Shown one piece after another: positions 1 to 8,115 of a stretch of DNA of 64,000 nt. The stretch covers positions 186,001 to 250,000 of the forward strand of contig NZ_JRQQ01000001.1 of the NCBI RefSeq assembly GCF_001625325.1, written 5' to 3'. The notes beneath the pieces were generated by a model. That model saw only the letters and a list, made by a program, of their open reading frames with translations. It made no database searches and was not told where the DNA came from. A program made the position numbers and the translations under genes. The DNA is from Croceicoccus estronivorus. Lineage in GTDB: Bacteria > Pseudomonadota > Alphaproteobacteria > Sphingomonadales > Sphingomonadaceae. Every line of letters starts with the position of its first letter. Position 1 is the first letter of the stretch.

Positions 1-116
1 ACGATGTCTCACGTGAACGCATCCGGCAGATTGAGGTCCGCGCATTCGAGAAGCTGCAAAAGGCAATGATGCGTATCGCTGGCGAAAGGCTGATCCAGAC
101 TCCGACAGCGGGCTGA
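1..116 (+). CDS. rpoH: RNA polymerase sigma-32 factor, C-terminal end (partial)
   Basis: The window opens inside a gene whose last 37 codons (frame starting at base 3) end with TGA at 114-116. The residues VSRERIRQIEVRAFEKLQ are the region 4.2 helix-turn-helix that reads the -35 element, in the form typical of alphaproteobacterial heat-shock sigma factors. RpoH directs RNA polymerase to chaperone and protease promoters. Only the C-terminus is visible, so a housekeeping sigma-70 relative cannot be excluded, but the short tail after the helix fits RpoH better than RpoD. A strong palindrome follows 10 bases after the stop. Confidence 0.75.
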   Translation, partial: DVSRERIRQIEVRAFEKLQKAMMRIAGERLIQTPTAG

Positions 117-126
117 CCTACCACAC

Positions 127-160
127 GATGCCTCTCCCCGGCATGCCGGGGAGAGGCATC
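127..160. terminator. Perfect 34-bp palindrome, bidirectional terminator candidate
   Basis: Bases 127-160 read identically on both strands (half-site GATGCCTCTCCCCGGCA). The hairpin lies between the convergent ends of rpoH (stop at 116) and the methyltransferase (stop at 172), where a shared terminator is expected. There is no T tract on either side, so it may work as a Rho-assisted terminator or as protection of the 3' ends. Confidence 0.6.
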
Positions 161-171
161 GAGGTCCCCGT

Positions 172-930
172 CTACATCGCTTCAATTCCGGTCGTATCGA
201 GCACGAAGGATCCATCCTGTTCGATCGTGAAGTACTGGCGCAATTCTTCCGCGGCAGCCTCCTGAAGCGAACGAATGGCCGCGACGTGCGCGTCAGGGGT
301 TCGCATTCGGGCGATCCAGGGCTCGAAGTCCATGCGCAGTTTCCAACGCCGCAGCGATTTGATTTCAAACCCGGCTAAGGCAAGTGCACTGCTCCATTCG
401 CTTGGGCGATAATCCCTGACATGCGAAGGGTCCCGCAGCAATTCGATAGCCTGCAAGTGCGTATCGGCCAACGCATTCTCCGGAGCAGCGACATCAATGA
501 ACAAGGCTACGCCGTCCTGTTTCAACACACGACGAGCCTCCGTTAATCCGCCCACGAAATCGCGCCAGTGATGGGCTGAAAAACGGCAGACGACGCAATC
601 GAATGTGTTGTCGGCAAAGGGCAAATCCGCAGCGGACGCCACTTGCCCTTCGATATTCGCCAGACCTTTGTCGGCAGCCGTTTCCAGAACAGCGCCAACC
701 ATGTCGGCAGACAAATCGCTGGCAATCACTCGCTCTGCATGCCGGGCGAGGCGATAGGCCACATGGCCACCGCCGCAACCCAGATCGAGCGCATGAGTCG
801 GACTCAACTGGCTGACATATTGCTCGATCCAATCGAGATCTGCCCCTGCGGCATGCACACTGCTTTCCACATAGGCTTGTGCTTGCGGGCCGAATTGCCG
901 CTGCACGACGGAATCATGGGATGTGTTCAT
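172..930 (-). CDS. Class I SAM-dependent methyltransferase
   Basis: A 252-residue cytosolic methyltransferase of the UbiE/BioC-like type. The SAM-binding motif I (DLGCGGG) lies at about residues 49-55, followed by the acidic residue of strand 2 in ASDLSADM and a motif IV-like CVVCRFSAHHW. The substrate cannot be read from the sequence. The start at 930 is chosen over the longer frame from 948 because AGGAGGTAATT directly precedes this ATG, a very strong ribosome binding site. The gene is divergent from a MmyB-type regulator at 1002, which may control it. No sign of truncation. Confidence 0.85.
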   Translation of the reverse strand: MNTSHDSVVQRQFGPQAQAYVESSVHAAGADLDWIEQYVSQLSPTHALDLGCGGGHVAYRLARHAERVIASDLSADMVGAVLETAADKGLANIEGQVASAADLPFADNTFDCVVCRFSAHHWRDFVGGLTEARRVLKQDGVALFIDVAAPENALADTHLQAIELLRDPSHVRDYRPSEWSSALALAGFEIKSLRRWKLRMDFEPWIARMRTPDAHVAAIRSLQEAAAEELRQYFTIEQDGSFVLDTTGIEAM

Positions 931-1010
931 AATTACCTCCTGATCCACCGGATAGTCGCCAAAATTTAACCTGTTACAATGTACAAAATTATCCTATTAT
1001 AATGTCTATT
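931..1010. promoter_or_regulatory. Divergent promoter region with a 14-bp direct repeat
   Basis: The short gap between the methyltransferase and the MmyB-type regulator is AT-rich. It carries an imperfect direct repeat, ctgttacaatgtac at 971-984 and ctattataatgtct at 994-1007 (10 of 14 matches), 23 bp apart, about two helical turns. The second copy overlaps the regulator's start codon. A repressor bound there could block both genes; autoregulation is inferred. Confidence 0.4.
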
Positions 1011-1793
1011 ATGCAAAGCGTTGAGCAACGTCGTCTATTAGGTGCCTTTGTGCGTGCCCGTCGAGAAGCCTTGCGCCCCGATGAAGCCGGACGCCGTCGG
1101 CGTACCCCGGGCCTCCGCCGGGAAGAAGTGGCCGCTCGCGCAGGAATTGGCGTCACCTGGTGCGCATGGATCGAGCAGGGACGCGAAGTCCGCCCATCGG
1201 CAGATACGCTGTCCCGTCTGGCCAAGGCTCTGCAACTCACGGTTGCAGAGCGCGCATATCTTTTCGAACTGGCAGGACACCACGATCCCGATAATCCTTT
1301 TTCCGCGCTTGATGATGATGCCCCTGCCTCGGTCACGGCATTCGTCCAGGCCGTGCCCCACCCCGCATACGGCCTCGATCCAGCATGGAACATCTGCACC
1401 TGGAACGAAGCTGCACGGGCATTATTCGTCAGTCTGGAAGAGACCGCCACGGATCGAAATCTGCTGCGATATGTCTTCACCGCACCGCAGGCGCGCACCC
1501 TGCTGCCCGACTGGGAACACCGGGCACGGCGGATACTGGCAGAGTTCAGAGCCGACTTCGGTCGCAATCCGACCGATCCGCGCACGCAGGCAGTGGTCGA
1601 ATGGCTTTCAGCCCGGAGCGCACTCTTTCGCGAAGCATGGAACACGCAATCCGTATCCTCTCGCGAAGGTGGACTGCGCATATTCACACATCCCCTGCAG
1701 GGCCGCCTCGAGTTCGAGCAACATACGCTTCACCCAGCGGATCGACCTGATTTCAAACTTGTGATGCTGGAGCCCTGTCTCGATAGCATTTGA
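1002..1793 (+). CDS. XRE-family regulator with MmyB-like ligand-binding domain
   Basis: 263 residues. The N-terminal third (about 8-75) is a helix-turn-helix of the type found in MmyB-like regulators, with RRTPGLRREEVAARAG and WIEQGREVRPS. The rest is the MmyB-type PAS-like ligand-binding domain (PAYGLDPAWNICTWNEAARALF). Such proteins are cytosolic repressors or activators that sense a small ligand, possibly a fatty acid. It is divergent from the methyltransferase. An alternative ATG lies at 1011; no clear Shine-Dalgarno precedes either, so the mRNA may have a very short leader. Confidence 0.85.
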   Translation: MSIMQSVEQRRLLGAFVRARREALRPDEAGRRRRTPGLRREEVAARAGIGVTWCAWIEQGREVRPSADTLSRLAKALQLTVAERAYLFELAGHHDPDNPFSALDDDAPASVTAFVQAVPHPAYGLDPAWNICTWNEAARALFVSLEETATDRNLLRYVFTAPQARTLLPDWEHRARRILAEFRADFGRNPTDPRTQAVVEWLSARSALFREAWNTQSVSSREGGLRIFTHPLQGRLEFEQHTLHPADRPDFKLVMLEPCLDSI

Positions 1794-1843
1794 CTTGATG
1801 GCGTCTCGTTGCGCTAGCGCCTGTGGGCCTGTAATCCCCCCTC

Positions 1844-2533
1844 ATGGTTGGCCAACTTCTTCGCATTCTTGCGCGAATCATCGTCTGGTTCCTCACTGTC
1901 AGCGTAGCGCTGGTATTGCTGTTCAAGTGGGTTCCCGTGCCCTTCACGGCCACGATGCTGATGGATGACGCCTTCGATTTGGCGAATGGCGGCGTCACCA
2001 AGGACTGGACACCGCTAAGCCGAATTGATCGTAACATGGTCGATGCCGTGATCGCGGCTGAAGACGGGAAGTTCTGTTCGCATAACGGTTTTGATCGCGA
2101 AGCCATCGAAAAAGCAATGGAGCGCAATGCCCGCGGCGGCCGCATTCGGGGAGGATCAACGATCAGCCAGCAGACGGCCAAGAATGTCTTCCTGTGGCAA
2201 GGTGGCGGCTATTTTCGCAAGGGGCTGGAGGCCTGGTTCACTGTCCTCATCGAAAGCGTCTGGGGCAAGCGCCGCATCATGGAAGTCTATCTTAATGTCG
2301 CGGAGACCGGCATTGCTACCTACGGCGTGGAAGCGGGTGCACAACGTTATTACAAGCACTCTGCCGCTCGCCTCTCTCGCAGTGAGGCTGCGCGCATCGC
2401 AGCTGTCCTGCCACTGCCCAAGGAACGTGCCGTTTTGAACCCAGGCGGGTTTACCCGGCGGTATGGCAATACCATTGCCGCACGGATCGGTTCAGTCAGA
2501 CGTGACGGGCTCGACACCTGTGTGTACGAGTAG
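1844..2533 (+). CDS. mtgA: Monofunctional biosynthetic peptidoglycan transglycosylase
   Basis: 229 residues with one N-terminal membrane helix (about 8-28) and a periplasmic GT51 glycosyltransferase domain. It polymerises lipid II into glycan strands without a transpeptidase module. The first catalytic glutamate is in VIAAEDGKF (about residue 73). The second motif RGGSTISQQTAKN and the downstream KRRIMEVYLNV and GVEAGAQRYY motifs are intact. Length is normal for MtgA. The CDF exporter starts four bases after the stop, so the two may be cotranscribed. Confidence 0.93.
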   Translation: MVGQLLRILARIIVWFLTVSVALVLLFKWVPVPFTATMLMDDAFDLANGGVTKDWTPLSRIDRNMVDAVIAAEDGKFCSHNGFDREAIEKAMERNARGGRIRGGSTISQQTAKNVFLWQGGGYFRKGLEAWFTVLIESVWGKRRIMEVYLNVAETGIATYGVEAGAQRYYKHSAARLSRSEAARIAAVLPLPKERAVLNPGGFTRRYGNTIAARIGSVRRDGLDTCVYE

Positions 2534-2537
2534 GGCC

Positions 2538-3470
2538 ATGAGCGCGGGTCACTCTCACACACACCAACATGGTTCTCACGGCCATAGCCATGCCCCGGCC
2601 AGCTTCGGCCGTGCTTTTGCACTGGGCATAGGGCTGAACACGGCCTTCGTCGTAGTCGAAGCGCTTGCCGGGTACCTGTCCGGTTCCATGGCTCTGATTG
2701 CAGATGCAGGGCACAATCTGTCGGACGTTCTGGCCCTGCTGATCGCATGGGGCGCCGCTATCATGGCGAAACGCCCCGCCTCGGCCCGCTTCACATATGG
2801 CTTCAAATCAAGCTCGATCCTGGCTGCACTTACCAATGCAGGCTTGCTGTTGGTGGCAATCGGCGCCATCCTGATCGAGACCTTACGCCGTTTCATCATT
2901 CCTGCCGCCGTGGAAGGCAAGACGATGATGATCGTGGCCGGAATTGGCGTCATCATCAACACTGCGACTGCGCTGCTCTTCATGCGGGGCCGCAAGCATG
3001 ACCTCAATATCCGGGGGGCCTTCCTCCACATGGCAGCCGATGCGCTGGTATCGCTCGGTGTTGTCGTGGCCGGGTTGCTGATCCTGCTGACCGGACAGGT
3101 CTGGATTGACCCGGTTACCGGCCTCGTCATCGTTGCGGTTATCGCCTGGAGCACCTGGTCACTGCTGAAAGACAGCGTAAAAATGGGCCTCCTCGCCGTG
3201 CCGGAGGGGATCGACGAAAGCGAAGTGCGCGCCTACCTGACAGGTCTTCCAGGTGTCGAAGCAGTCCACGACTTCCATATCTGGCCAATGAGTACGACCG
3301 AAACCGCGTTCACAGCTCATCTCGTCATGCCTGGTGGCTATCCAGGAGACGCCTTCCTGCACGACATCGCACACGAGCTCGATCACCGCTTCAATATCGG
3401 GCATGCGACAATTCAGGTGGAAACACTAAGCAACGCCGGATGCGTGCTTGAAAACGGTGAAACCGTCTAA
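2538..3470 (+). CDS. Cation diffusion facilitator, zinc-type metal exporter
   Basis: 310-residue inner-membrane metal/proton antiporter of the CDF family (ZitB/CzcD type). The N-terminus is histidine-rich (HSHTHQHGSHGHSH), about six transmembrane segments follow, and the transport-site motifs LIADAGHNLSD (helix 2) and HMAADALVS (helix 5) carry the paired His/Asp zinc ligands. A cytosolic C-terminal domain (about 210-300) contains HDFHIWPMS. The start at 2538 is preferred to one at 2463, which would overlap mtgA and lack homology. Zinc is the likely substrate, with cadmium or cobalt possible. Confidence 0.9.
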   Translation: MSAGHSHTHQHGSHGHSHAPASFGRAFALGIGLNTAFVVVEALAGYLSGSMALIADAGHNLSDVLALLIAWGAAIMAKRPASARFTYGFKSSSILAALTNAGLLLVAIGAILIETLRRFIIPAAVEGKTMMIVAGIGVIINTATALLFMRGRKHDLNIRGAFLHMAADALVSLGVVVAGLLILLTGQVWIDPVTGLVIVAVIAWSTWSLLKDSVKMGLLAVPEGIDESEVRAYLTGLPGVEAVHDFHIWPMSTTETAFTAHLVMPGGYPGDAFLHDIAHELDHRFNIGHATIQVETLSNAGCVLENGETV

Positions 3471-3475
3471 TTCAC

Positions 3476-3502
3476 GAAACGAGCCAGCCCTAAGCGGCTC
3501 GA
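3476..3502. terminator. Hairpin between convergent CDF exporter and clpX
   Basis: GAGCC at 3481-3485 pairs with GGCTC at 3496-3500 around a 10-base loop. On the minus strand the stem is followed by GTTTCG. Both genes end towards this hairpin. The stem is short and the T tract poor, so it is a weak candidate. Confidence 0.4.
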
Positions 3503-3536
3503 CAGCGAAAGAAGAGCGGTAGAGGAGCGGCCCCTA

Positions 3537-4796
3537 TCAGGCCGCCGCCTCCTTCTTCTTGCCCAGAACCTGAACAGGTTCCTTGCGGCCTTCCACCACT
3601 TCCTTGTCGACCACGACCTCGCTCACCCCTTCAAGGCTGGGCAGATCGAACATCGTATCCAGCAGGATGCCTTCGACGATAGACCTCAAGCCACGCGCGC
3701 CGGTCTTACGCGCAATCGCCTTTTCGGCAATGGTTTCGAGCGCGTCGTCAGTGAAAGTCAGTTCCACATCCTCAAGCTCGAACAGCTTCTGATACTGCTT
3801 GATCAGTGCGTTCTTCGGCTCCCGGAGAATCTGGACAAGTGCAGCCACATCCAGATCGTTGAGCGTCGCGATCACCGGCAGGCGCCCGACGAACTCAGGG
3901 ATAAGGCCGAACTTCAGCAGATCTTCGGGTTCGCATTTCTCCAGCAATTCACCAACCCGGCGCTTGTCCGGATCGGCAACGTGCGCTCCAAATCCAATCG
4001 AACGCTTCTGCAGACGATCGGCAATGACCTTCTCCAGACCTGCAAATGCGCCACCGCAAATAAACAGGATATTGGTCGTATCCACCTGCAGGAATTCCTG
4101 CTGCGGATGCTTGCGCCCACCCTGGGGAGGGACGCTGGCCGTAGTACCTTCCATCAGCTTGAGCAGCGCCTGCTGGACACCTTCACCCGATACGTCACGC
4201 GTGATCGAAGGGTTCTCCGCCTTGCGCGTAATCTTGTCGATTTCATCGATATAGACGATGCCATGCTGCGCCTTGTCGACATTGTAGTCAGAGGATTGCA
4301 GCAGTTTGAGGATGATGTTTTCCACATCCTCACCCACATAGCCCGCCTCGGTGAGTGTCGTCGCATCCGCCATTGTGAACGGAACATCGAAAGTGCGGGC
4401 GAGAGTCTGGGCAAGCAAAGTCTTGCCAGACCCGGTCGGGCCGACCAGCAGAATGTTCGACTTCGCAAGCTCAACATCTCCAGACTTTCCGGAATGCTTG
4501 AGCCGCTTGTAATGGTTGTGCACCGCGACGGAAAGCACCCGCTTTGCACGATCCTGACCGATCACATAGTCATTCAGCGTGTGAAAGATCTCGTGCGGCG
4601 TAGGAACGTCGCCGTCTTTCTTGCCCGCGAGGCCCGCCTTGGTTTCCTCCCGGATGATGTCGTTGCACAATTCGACGCATTCATCGCAGATGAATACTGT
4701 CGGCCCGGCAATCAGCTTGCGCACCTCATGCTGCGATTTGCCGCAAAAGCTGCAGTACAGGGTACTCTTGCTGTCCGATCCGCTCAGTTTGGTCAT
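3537..4796 (-). CDS. clpX: ATP-dependent Clp protease ATP-binding subunit ClpX
   Basis: 419-residue AAA+ unfoldase that recognises tagged or degron-bearing proteins, unfolds them and threads them into ClpP. An N-terminal zinc-binding domain (CSFCGKSQ and CDECVELC, about 15-40) precedes the Walker A GPTGSGKT, the pore loop GYVGEDVE, Walker [10 protein letters not shown], the ClpP-contacting IGF loop (RSIGFGAHV) and a sensor-2 region ([10 protein letters not shown]). Length is standard. It follows clpP on the same strand, the usual order, with a 184-bp gap that contains a hairpin just before its start. Confidence 0.97.
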   Translation of the reverse strand: MTKLSGSDSKSTLYCSFCGKSQHEVRKLIAGPTVFICDECVELCNDIIREETKAGLAGKKDGDVPTPHEIFHTLNDYVIGQDRAKRVLSVAVHNHYKRLKHSGKSGDVELAKSNILLVGPTGSGKTLLAQTLARTFDVPFTMADATTLTEAGYVGEDVENIILKLLQSSDYNVDKAQHGIVYIDEIDKITRKAENPSITRDVSGEGVQQALLKLMEGTTASVPPQGGRKHPQQEFLQVDTTNILFICGGAFAGLEKVIADRLQKRSIGFGAHVADPDKRRVGELLEKCEPEDLLKFGLIPEFVGRLPVIATLNDLDVAALVQILREPKNALIKQYQKLFELEDVELTFTDDALETIAEKAIARKTGARGLRSIVEGILLDTMFDLPSLEGVSEVVVDKEVVEGRKEPVQVLGKKKEAAA

Positions 4797-4808
4797 ATTC
4801 TAATCCCG

Positions 4809-4825
4809 CCCCGCACGATGCGGGG
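4809..4825 (-). promoter_or_regulatory. Leader hairpin in front of clpX
   Basis: CCCCGCA at 4809-4815 and TGCGGGG at 4819-4825 form a 7-bp stem with a 3-base loop, 13 bases upstream of the clpX start codon. It lacks a T tract, so it is more likely a leader structure or weak attenuator between clpP and clpX than a full terminator. This is inferred from position only. Confidence 0.35.
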
Positions 4826-4980
4826 ATTCGCCTGTGCCAGTCTAGTCACACGACGGTCATAATCAATCCGCACCTTACCATGGCAAAACTTGCTCTTGGC
4901 TGAAATGGCAAGGTTATTGGAATCCTTCGATATCCGGGGCCCGGCCAACCATCGCGGCCGGAACCTCGGCGTATCACCCG

Positions 4981-5685
4981 TCACTCCGGTGCGCCGCCCG
5001 ATCCGCTCTCTCCGGCTGCTTCGTCCCCATCCGGGCGCGTTTCGAAAACTTTATCGACCAAGCCGAATTTCATCGCTTCGTCTGCGTCGAGCCAAGTATC
5101 CCGGTCAACCGCATCCTCGATTTCTTTCAGCGTCTTGCCCGTATATTTCACATAATATTCGTTCAGACGCTTACGCAGGCGCAGGATTTCCCGTGCCTGA
5201 ATCTCAATGTCCGAAGCCATGCCCCGCGCACCACCAGAAGGTTGGTGAATCATGATGCGCGCATTGGGCAAAGCAATACGCATACCCGGCTCGCCAGCGG
5301 CCAAAAGGAAACTGCCCATCGAGCAGGCCTGACCTACGCAAACCGTGGAAACACGAGGCTTGATGTATTGCATCGTATCATGAATCGCGAGCCCTGCCGT
5401 CACGACACCCCCCGGCGAATTGATATACATGCTGATAGGCTTGGACGGATTCTCACTTTCGAGAAACAGCAACTGGGCGACGATCAACGACGCCATGTGG
5501 TCTTCCACCTCCGCTGTGACGAATACGATCCGTTCACGCAGCAACCGGCTGAAGATATCGAAGCTACGCTCACCCCGGCTGGTCTGCTCGACCACCACGG
5601 GCACCAGCGCGCCAGTCACGGGATCGCGGGTGAACTGGCCTTGCGTACCATAAGTTTCACCGGAATTACCGAACAGATCGATCAT
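4981..5685 (-). CDS. clpP: ATP-dependent Clp protease proteolytic subunit
   Basis: 234-residue serine protease that forms the tetradecameric degradation chamber used by ClpX. The catalytic triad is visible: Ser122 in GQACSMGSF, His147 in IMIHQPSGG and Asp196 in DRDTWLDA. The start at 5685 (MIDLFGNSG) is chosen because AGAGGA lies just upstream and family members begin here. A longer frame from 5730 adds 15 unlike residues. The C-terminus has a short acidic, glycine-rich extension. It lies between tig and clpX, all on the minus strand. Confidence 0.96.
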   Translation of the reverse strand: MIDLFGNSGETYGTQGQFTRDPVTGALVPVVVEQTSRGERSFDIFSRLLRERIVFVTAEVEDHMASLIVAQLLFLESENPSKPISMYINSPGGVVTAGLAIHDTMQYIKPRVSTVCVGQACSMGSFLLAAGEPGMRIALPNARIMIHQPSGGARGMASDIEIQAREILRLRKRLNEYYVKYTGKTLKEIEDAVDRDTWLDADEAMKFGLVDKVFETRPDGDEAAGESGSGGAPE

Positions 5686-5763
5686 GGAAGTCCTCTTGTG
5701 ATTGTGCATGCCTATGTCGCGTGCCTGCATCCGATGTTCAAGGGGATTAACCCTTCACCAACA

Positions 5764-5792
5764 GAAAAGGGGCGAAGCATGTGCCCGCCCCC
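5764..5792 (-). terminator. Rho-independent terminator of tig
   Basis: GGGGCG at 5769-5774 pairs with CGCCCC at 5786-5791. On the minus strand the hairpin runs straight into TTTTCT. It lies 40 bases past the tig stop codon and upstream of clpP, so it should separate tig from clpP transcription. Confidence 0.7.
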
Positions 5793-5830
5793 TCTCAAGT
5801 ATGCAGTCCGCCCCAAGCCGGGACGATGCC

Positions 5831-7423
5831 CTATTCAGTCTTGGCGGCAGGCTTCTTTGCCGGGGCCTTCTTCGCGGCCGGTTTCTTCGCAGGAGCCTTC
5901 TTCGCGACCGGCTTGGCTTCTTCTGCCTTGGCAGCAGCGGCAGGCTTCTTCGCCGGAGCTTTCTTGGCCGGAGCCTTCTTCGCGGCCGGTTTGTCCTCAG
6001 CCGGGGCAGCTTCTTCTTTCTTGGCAGGAGCTTTTTTGGCCGGAGCCTTTTTCGCAGCCGGCTTCTTCGCCGCTGGCTTGGCTTCCGCAGCACCCTCTTC
6101 CGCTTCGATCGCGGCTTCCAGTTCCTCACGCGTCACTTCGCGTTCGGTGACTTCGGCCTTATCGAACAGGAAATCGACGACCTTGTCTTCATACAGCGGG
6201 GCCCGCAGCTGCGCGGCAGCCATCGGATCCTGGCGAACGAAATCCATGAAACGCTGACGGTCTTCCGGTCGATACTGCTGTGCAGCCTGCATCACCAGCA
6301 TCTGCATTTCCTGATCGGTCACGGCCACGCCGTTTGCCTGGCCGATTTCCGACAACAGCAACCCCAGACGCACGCGACGCTCGGCAATCGCGCGATAATC
6401 GTCCTTTTCGTCCTCGATTTCCTTCAGCGCGGCTTCCGGATCTTCTTCCTTGGCTGCTTCCTGCTGAAGCTGGGCCCAGATCTGGTTGAATTCCGCTTCC
6501 ACCATGGAGGGCGGAACCGCGAAATCATGAGCGCCGGCAAGCTGATCGAGCAACTGGCGCTTCATCTGGGTGCGGGTCAGGCCGTTGGTTTCCTGCTCCA
6601 GCTGGCCACGCAGCAACCCCTTGAGCTGATCCAGACCTTCAAGACCAAGCGACTTGGCGAAATCTTCATCGACCGTGGTTTCGCCCGGAACCTTGACCTG
6701 CTGCACAGTGACGTCGAAGGATGCTTCCTTGCCCGCGAGATGCGTGGCCGGATAGTCTTCCGGGAACGTAACGGTGATAGTCTTTTCCTCACCGGTTTTC
6801 ACACCCGCAAGCTGTTCCTCGAAACCCGGAATGAAGCGGCCCGCGCCAATTTCCAGTGGCTGATTTTCAGCTGAGCCGCCTTCGAATACCTCTCCATCGA
6901 CCTTGCCGACGAAATCGATGATCAGCTGATCACCTTCCGCAGCCTTGCGAGTCTTCGGGGCATCCTTGAAGCTCTTCTGGTTCTTGGCCAGTTCGGCCAA
7001 GGCTTCATCGACCTTTTCATCGCTTATCGACACAGTCAGGCGTTCGAGCTTCAGGCCTTCGACGGCAGGCACTTCGATCGCGGGAAGGATTTCCAGTTCC
7101 ACCGTCAGTTCGGCATCCTTGCCTTCCGCATAATCGTCGGCCAGCCGCACGTCGGGGCGAATCGCCGGACGAAGTTCCTTTTCGCGCAGCAGCGAATCGA
7201 CCGATTCCTGCACAGTCGCGTTGAGCGCATCGGAATGCAGCGCCGCACCATGCATCTTCTTCACGAGGTTGGCCGGGACCTTGCCAGGGCGGAAGCCCGG
7301 CATCCGCACCTGAGGGGCAATCTTTTTCACCTCGTTCTCGATCCGCGCGGAAATATCCTTCGCGGAAATCGTGACGCTATAGCCGCGCTTCAGGCCTTCA
7401 TTGGTGGTTTCGACGATCTGCAT
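5831..7423 (-). CDS. tig: Trigger factor with long Lys/Ala/Pro tail
   Basis: 530-residue ribosome-bound chaperone and peptidyl-prolyl isomerase. The ribosome-binding signature GFRPGKVPANLVKK sits near residues 44-57, an FKBP-like PPIase domain at about 150-245 (GDQLIIDFVGKVDG), and a helical C-terminal chaperone domain to about 445. Typical trigger factors end near 430-450 residues. This one adds about 85 residues of AKKAPAKK-type repeats broken by two acidic patches, resembling the tails of histone H1-like proteins. The tail could bind RNA, ribosome or DNA. No strong Shine-Dalgarno precedes the ATG at 7423. Confidence 0.95.
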   Translation of the reverse strand: MQIVETTNEGLKRGYSVTISAKDISARIENEVKKIAPQVRMPGFRPGKVPANLVKKMHGAALHSDALNATVQESVDSLLREKELRPAIRPDVRLADDYAEGKDAELTVELEILPAIEVPAVEGLKLERLTVSISDEKVDEALAELAKNQKSFKDAPKTRKAAEGDQLIIDFVGKVDGEVFEGGSAENQPLEIGAGRFIPGFEEQLAGVKTGEEKTITVTFPEDYPATHLAGKEASFDVTVQQVKVPGETTVDEDFAKSLGLEGLDQLKGLLRGQLEQETNGLTRTQMKRQLLDQLAGAHDFAVPPSMVEAEFNQIWAQLQQEAAKEEDPEAALKEIEDEKDDYRAIAERRVRLGLLLSEIGQANGVAVTDQEMQMLVMQAAQQYRPEDRQRFMDFVRQDPMAAAQLRAPLYEDKVVDFLFDKAEVTEREVTREELEAAIEAEEGAAEAKPAAKKPAAKKAPAKKAPAKKEEAAPAEDKPAAKKAPAKKAPAKKPAAAAKAEEAKPVAKKAPAKKPAAKKAPAKKPAAKTE

Positions 7424-7481
7424 TCTGGTTCGTGCCTTCTCAAATCCTCAACGCGCCGGGCCTGAGGCCTGAAGTCGGACT

Positions 7482-7565
7482 GGTGCGGGCGAAGGGACTC
7501 GAACCCCCACATCTTACGATACTGGAACCTAAATCCAGCGCGTCTACCAGTTCCGCCACGCCCGC
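7482..7565 (-). tRNA. tRNA-Leu (anticodon UAG)
   Basis: On the minus strand the gene begins GCGGGCG, pairs with CGCCCGC, and ends in an encoded CCA (7482-7484). The anticodon stem CTGGA/TCCAG encloses a 7-base loop with TAG at its centre, which reads CUA leucine codons. The T-arm GGTTCGAGTCC is canonical and a long variable arm is present, as expected of tRNA-Leu. It lies between tig and the DUF3297 gene. Confidence 0.97.
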
Positions 7566-7717
7566 GGCCCGACGATTTTCCGGCTTGGTGGAATACCGTC
7601 CGGAAGGGAAAGGCTGCGCCCTTATCGGGGGACGCGCAAAAGGGCAAGCACAAGAGGCGGTGTTGCACGCCAAATGTGGCTGTTGCGTGCTACGACGCGG
7701 CGCATTAAGGGCTCGGC

Positions 7718-8038
7718 ATGAGCGACAGCGAACAGAACAGCGCCCCTGAGCCTTCCAGCAGCCCTTCTGCTGCGGACACTCCGCCTGACCGTCTGGCCAT
7801 CAATCCCGCAAATCCTCATTTCGATGCGGACAAACTGCAGCGTGGCGTTGGCATCCGCTTCAAGGGCGTGGTCCGCACGAATGTGGACGAATATTGCATT
7901 TCCGAAGGCTGGGTGAAAGTTCAGGCAGGCAGGACCATGGACCGCAAAGGCCAACCCCTGCTCCTCAAGCTCAACGGCCCGGTAGAAGCCTGGTACGAAG
8001 ATCTGGGTGACAATCCCCCGATCGCCAAGGCGGACTGA
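7718..8038 (+). CDS. DUF3297 family protein
   Basis: 106 residues, cytosolic, no membrane segment. After a disordered Ser/Pro-rich N-terminus (about 1-22), the conserved body reads DRLAINPANPHFD, GVGIRFKGVVRTNVDEYCISEGW and DRKGQPLLLKLNGPVEAW, the pattern of DUF3297, a small domain common in proteobacteria with no settled function. It may be cotranscribed with der, 77 bp downstream on the same strand. Confidence 0.85.
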   Translation: MSDSEQNSAPEPSSSPSAADTPPDRLAINPANPHFDADKLQRGVGIRFKGVVRTNVDEYCISEGWVKVQAGRTMDRKGQPLLLKLNGPVEAWYEDLGDNPPIAKAD

Positions 8039-8115
8039 CCCTTTCAACGCGCCAACATGGCGATCCAGAGCGGCCAGCCCTTGCCAAAAGGCACGGGAAC
8101 GGTCAGTGCGCCGTC

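Noticed and set aside
5755-7465. Long frames on the plus strand across the trigger factor gene
   Set aside because: They are low-complexity shadows of the Ala/Lys-rich tig coding sequence and have no ribosome binding site or family match.
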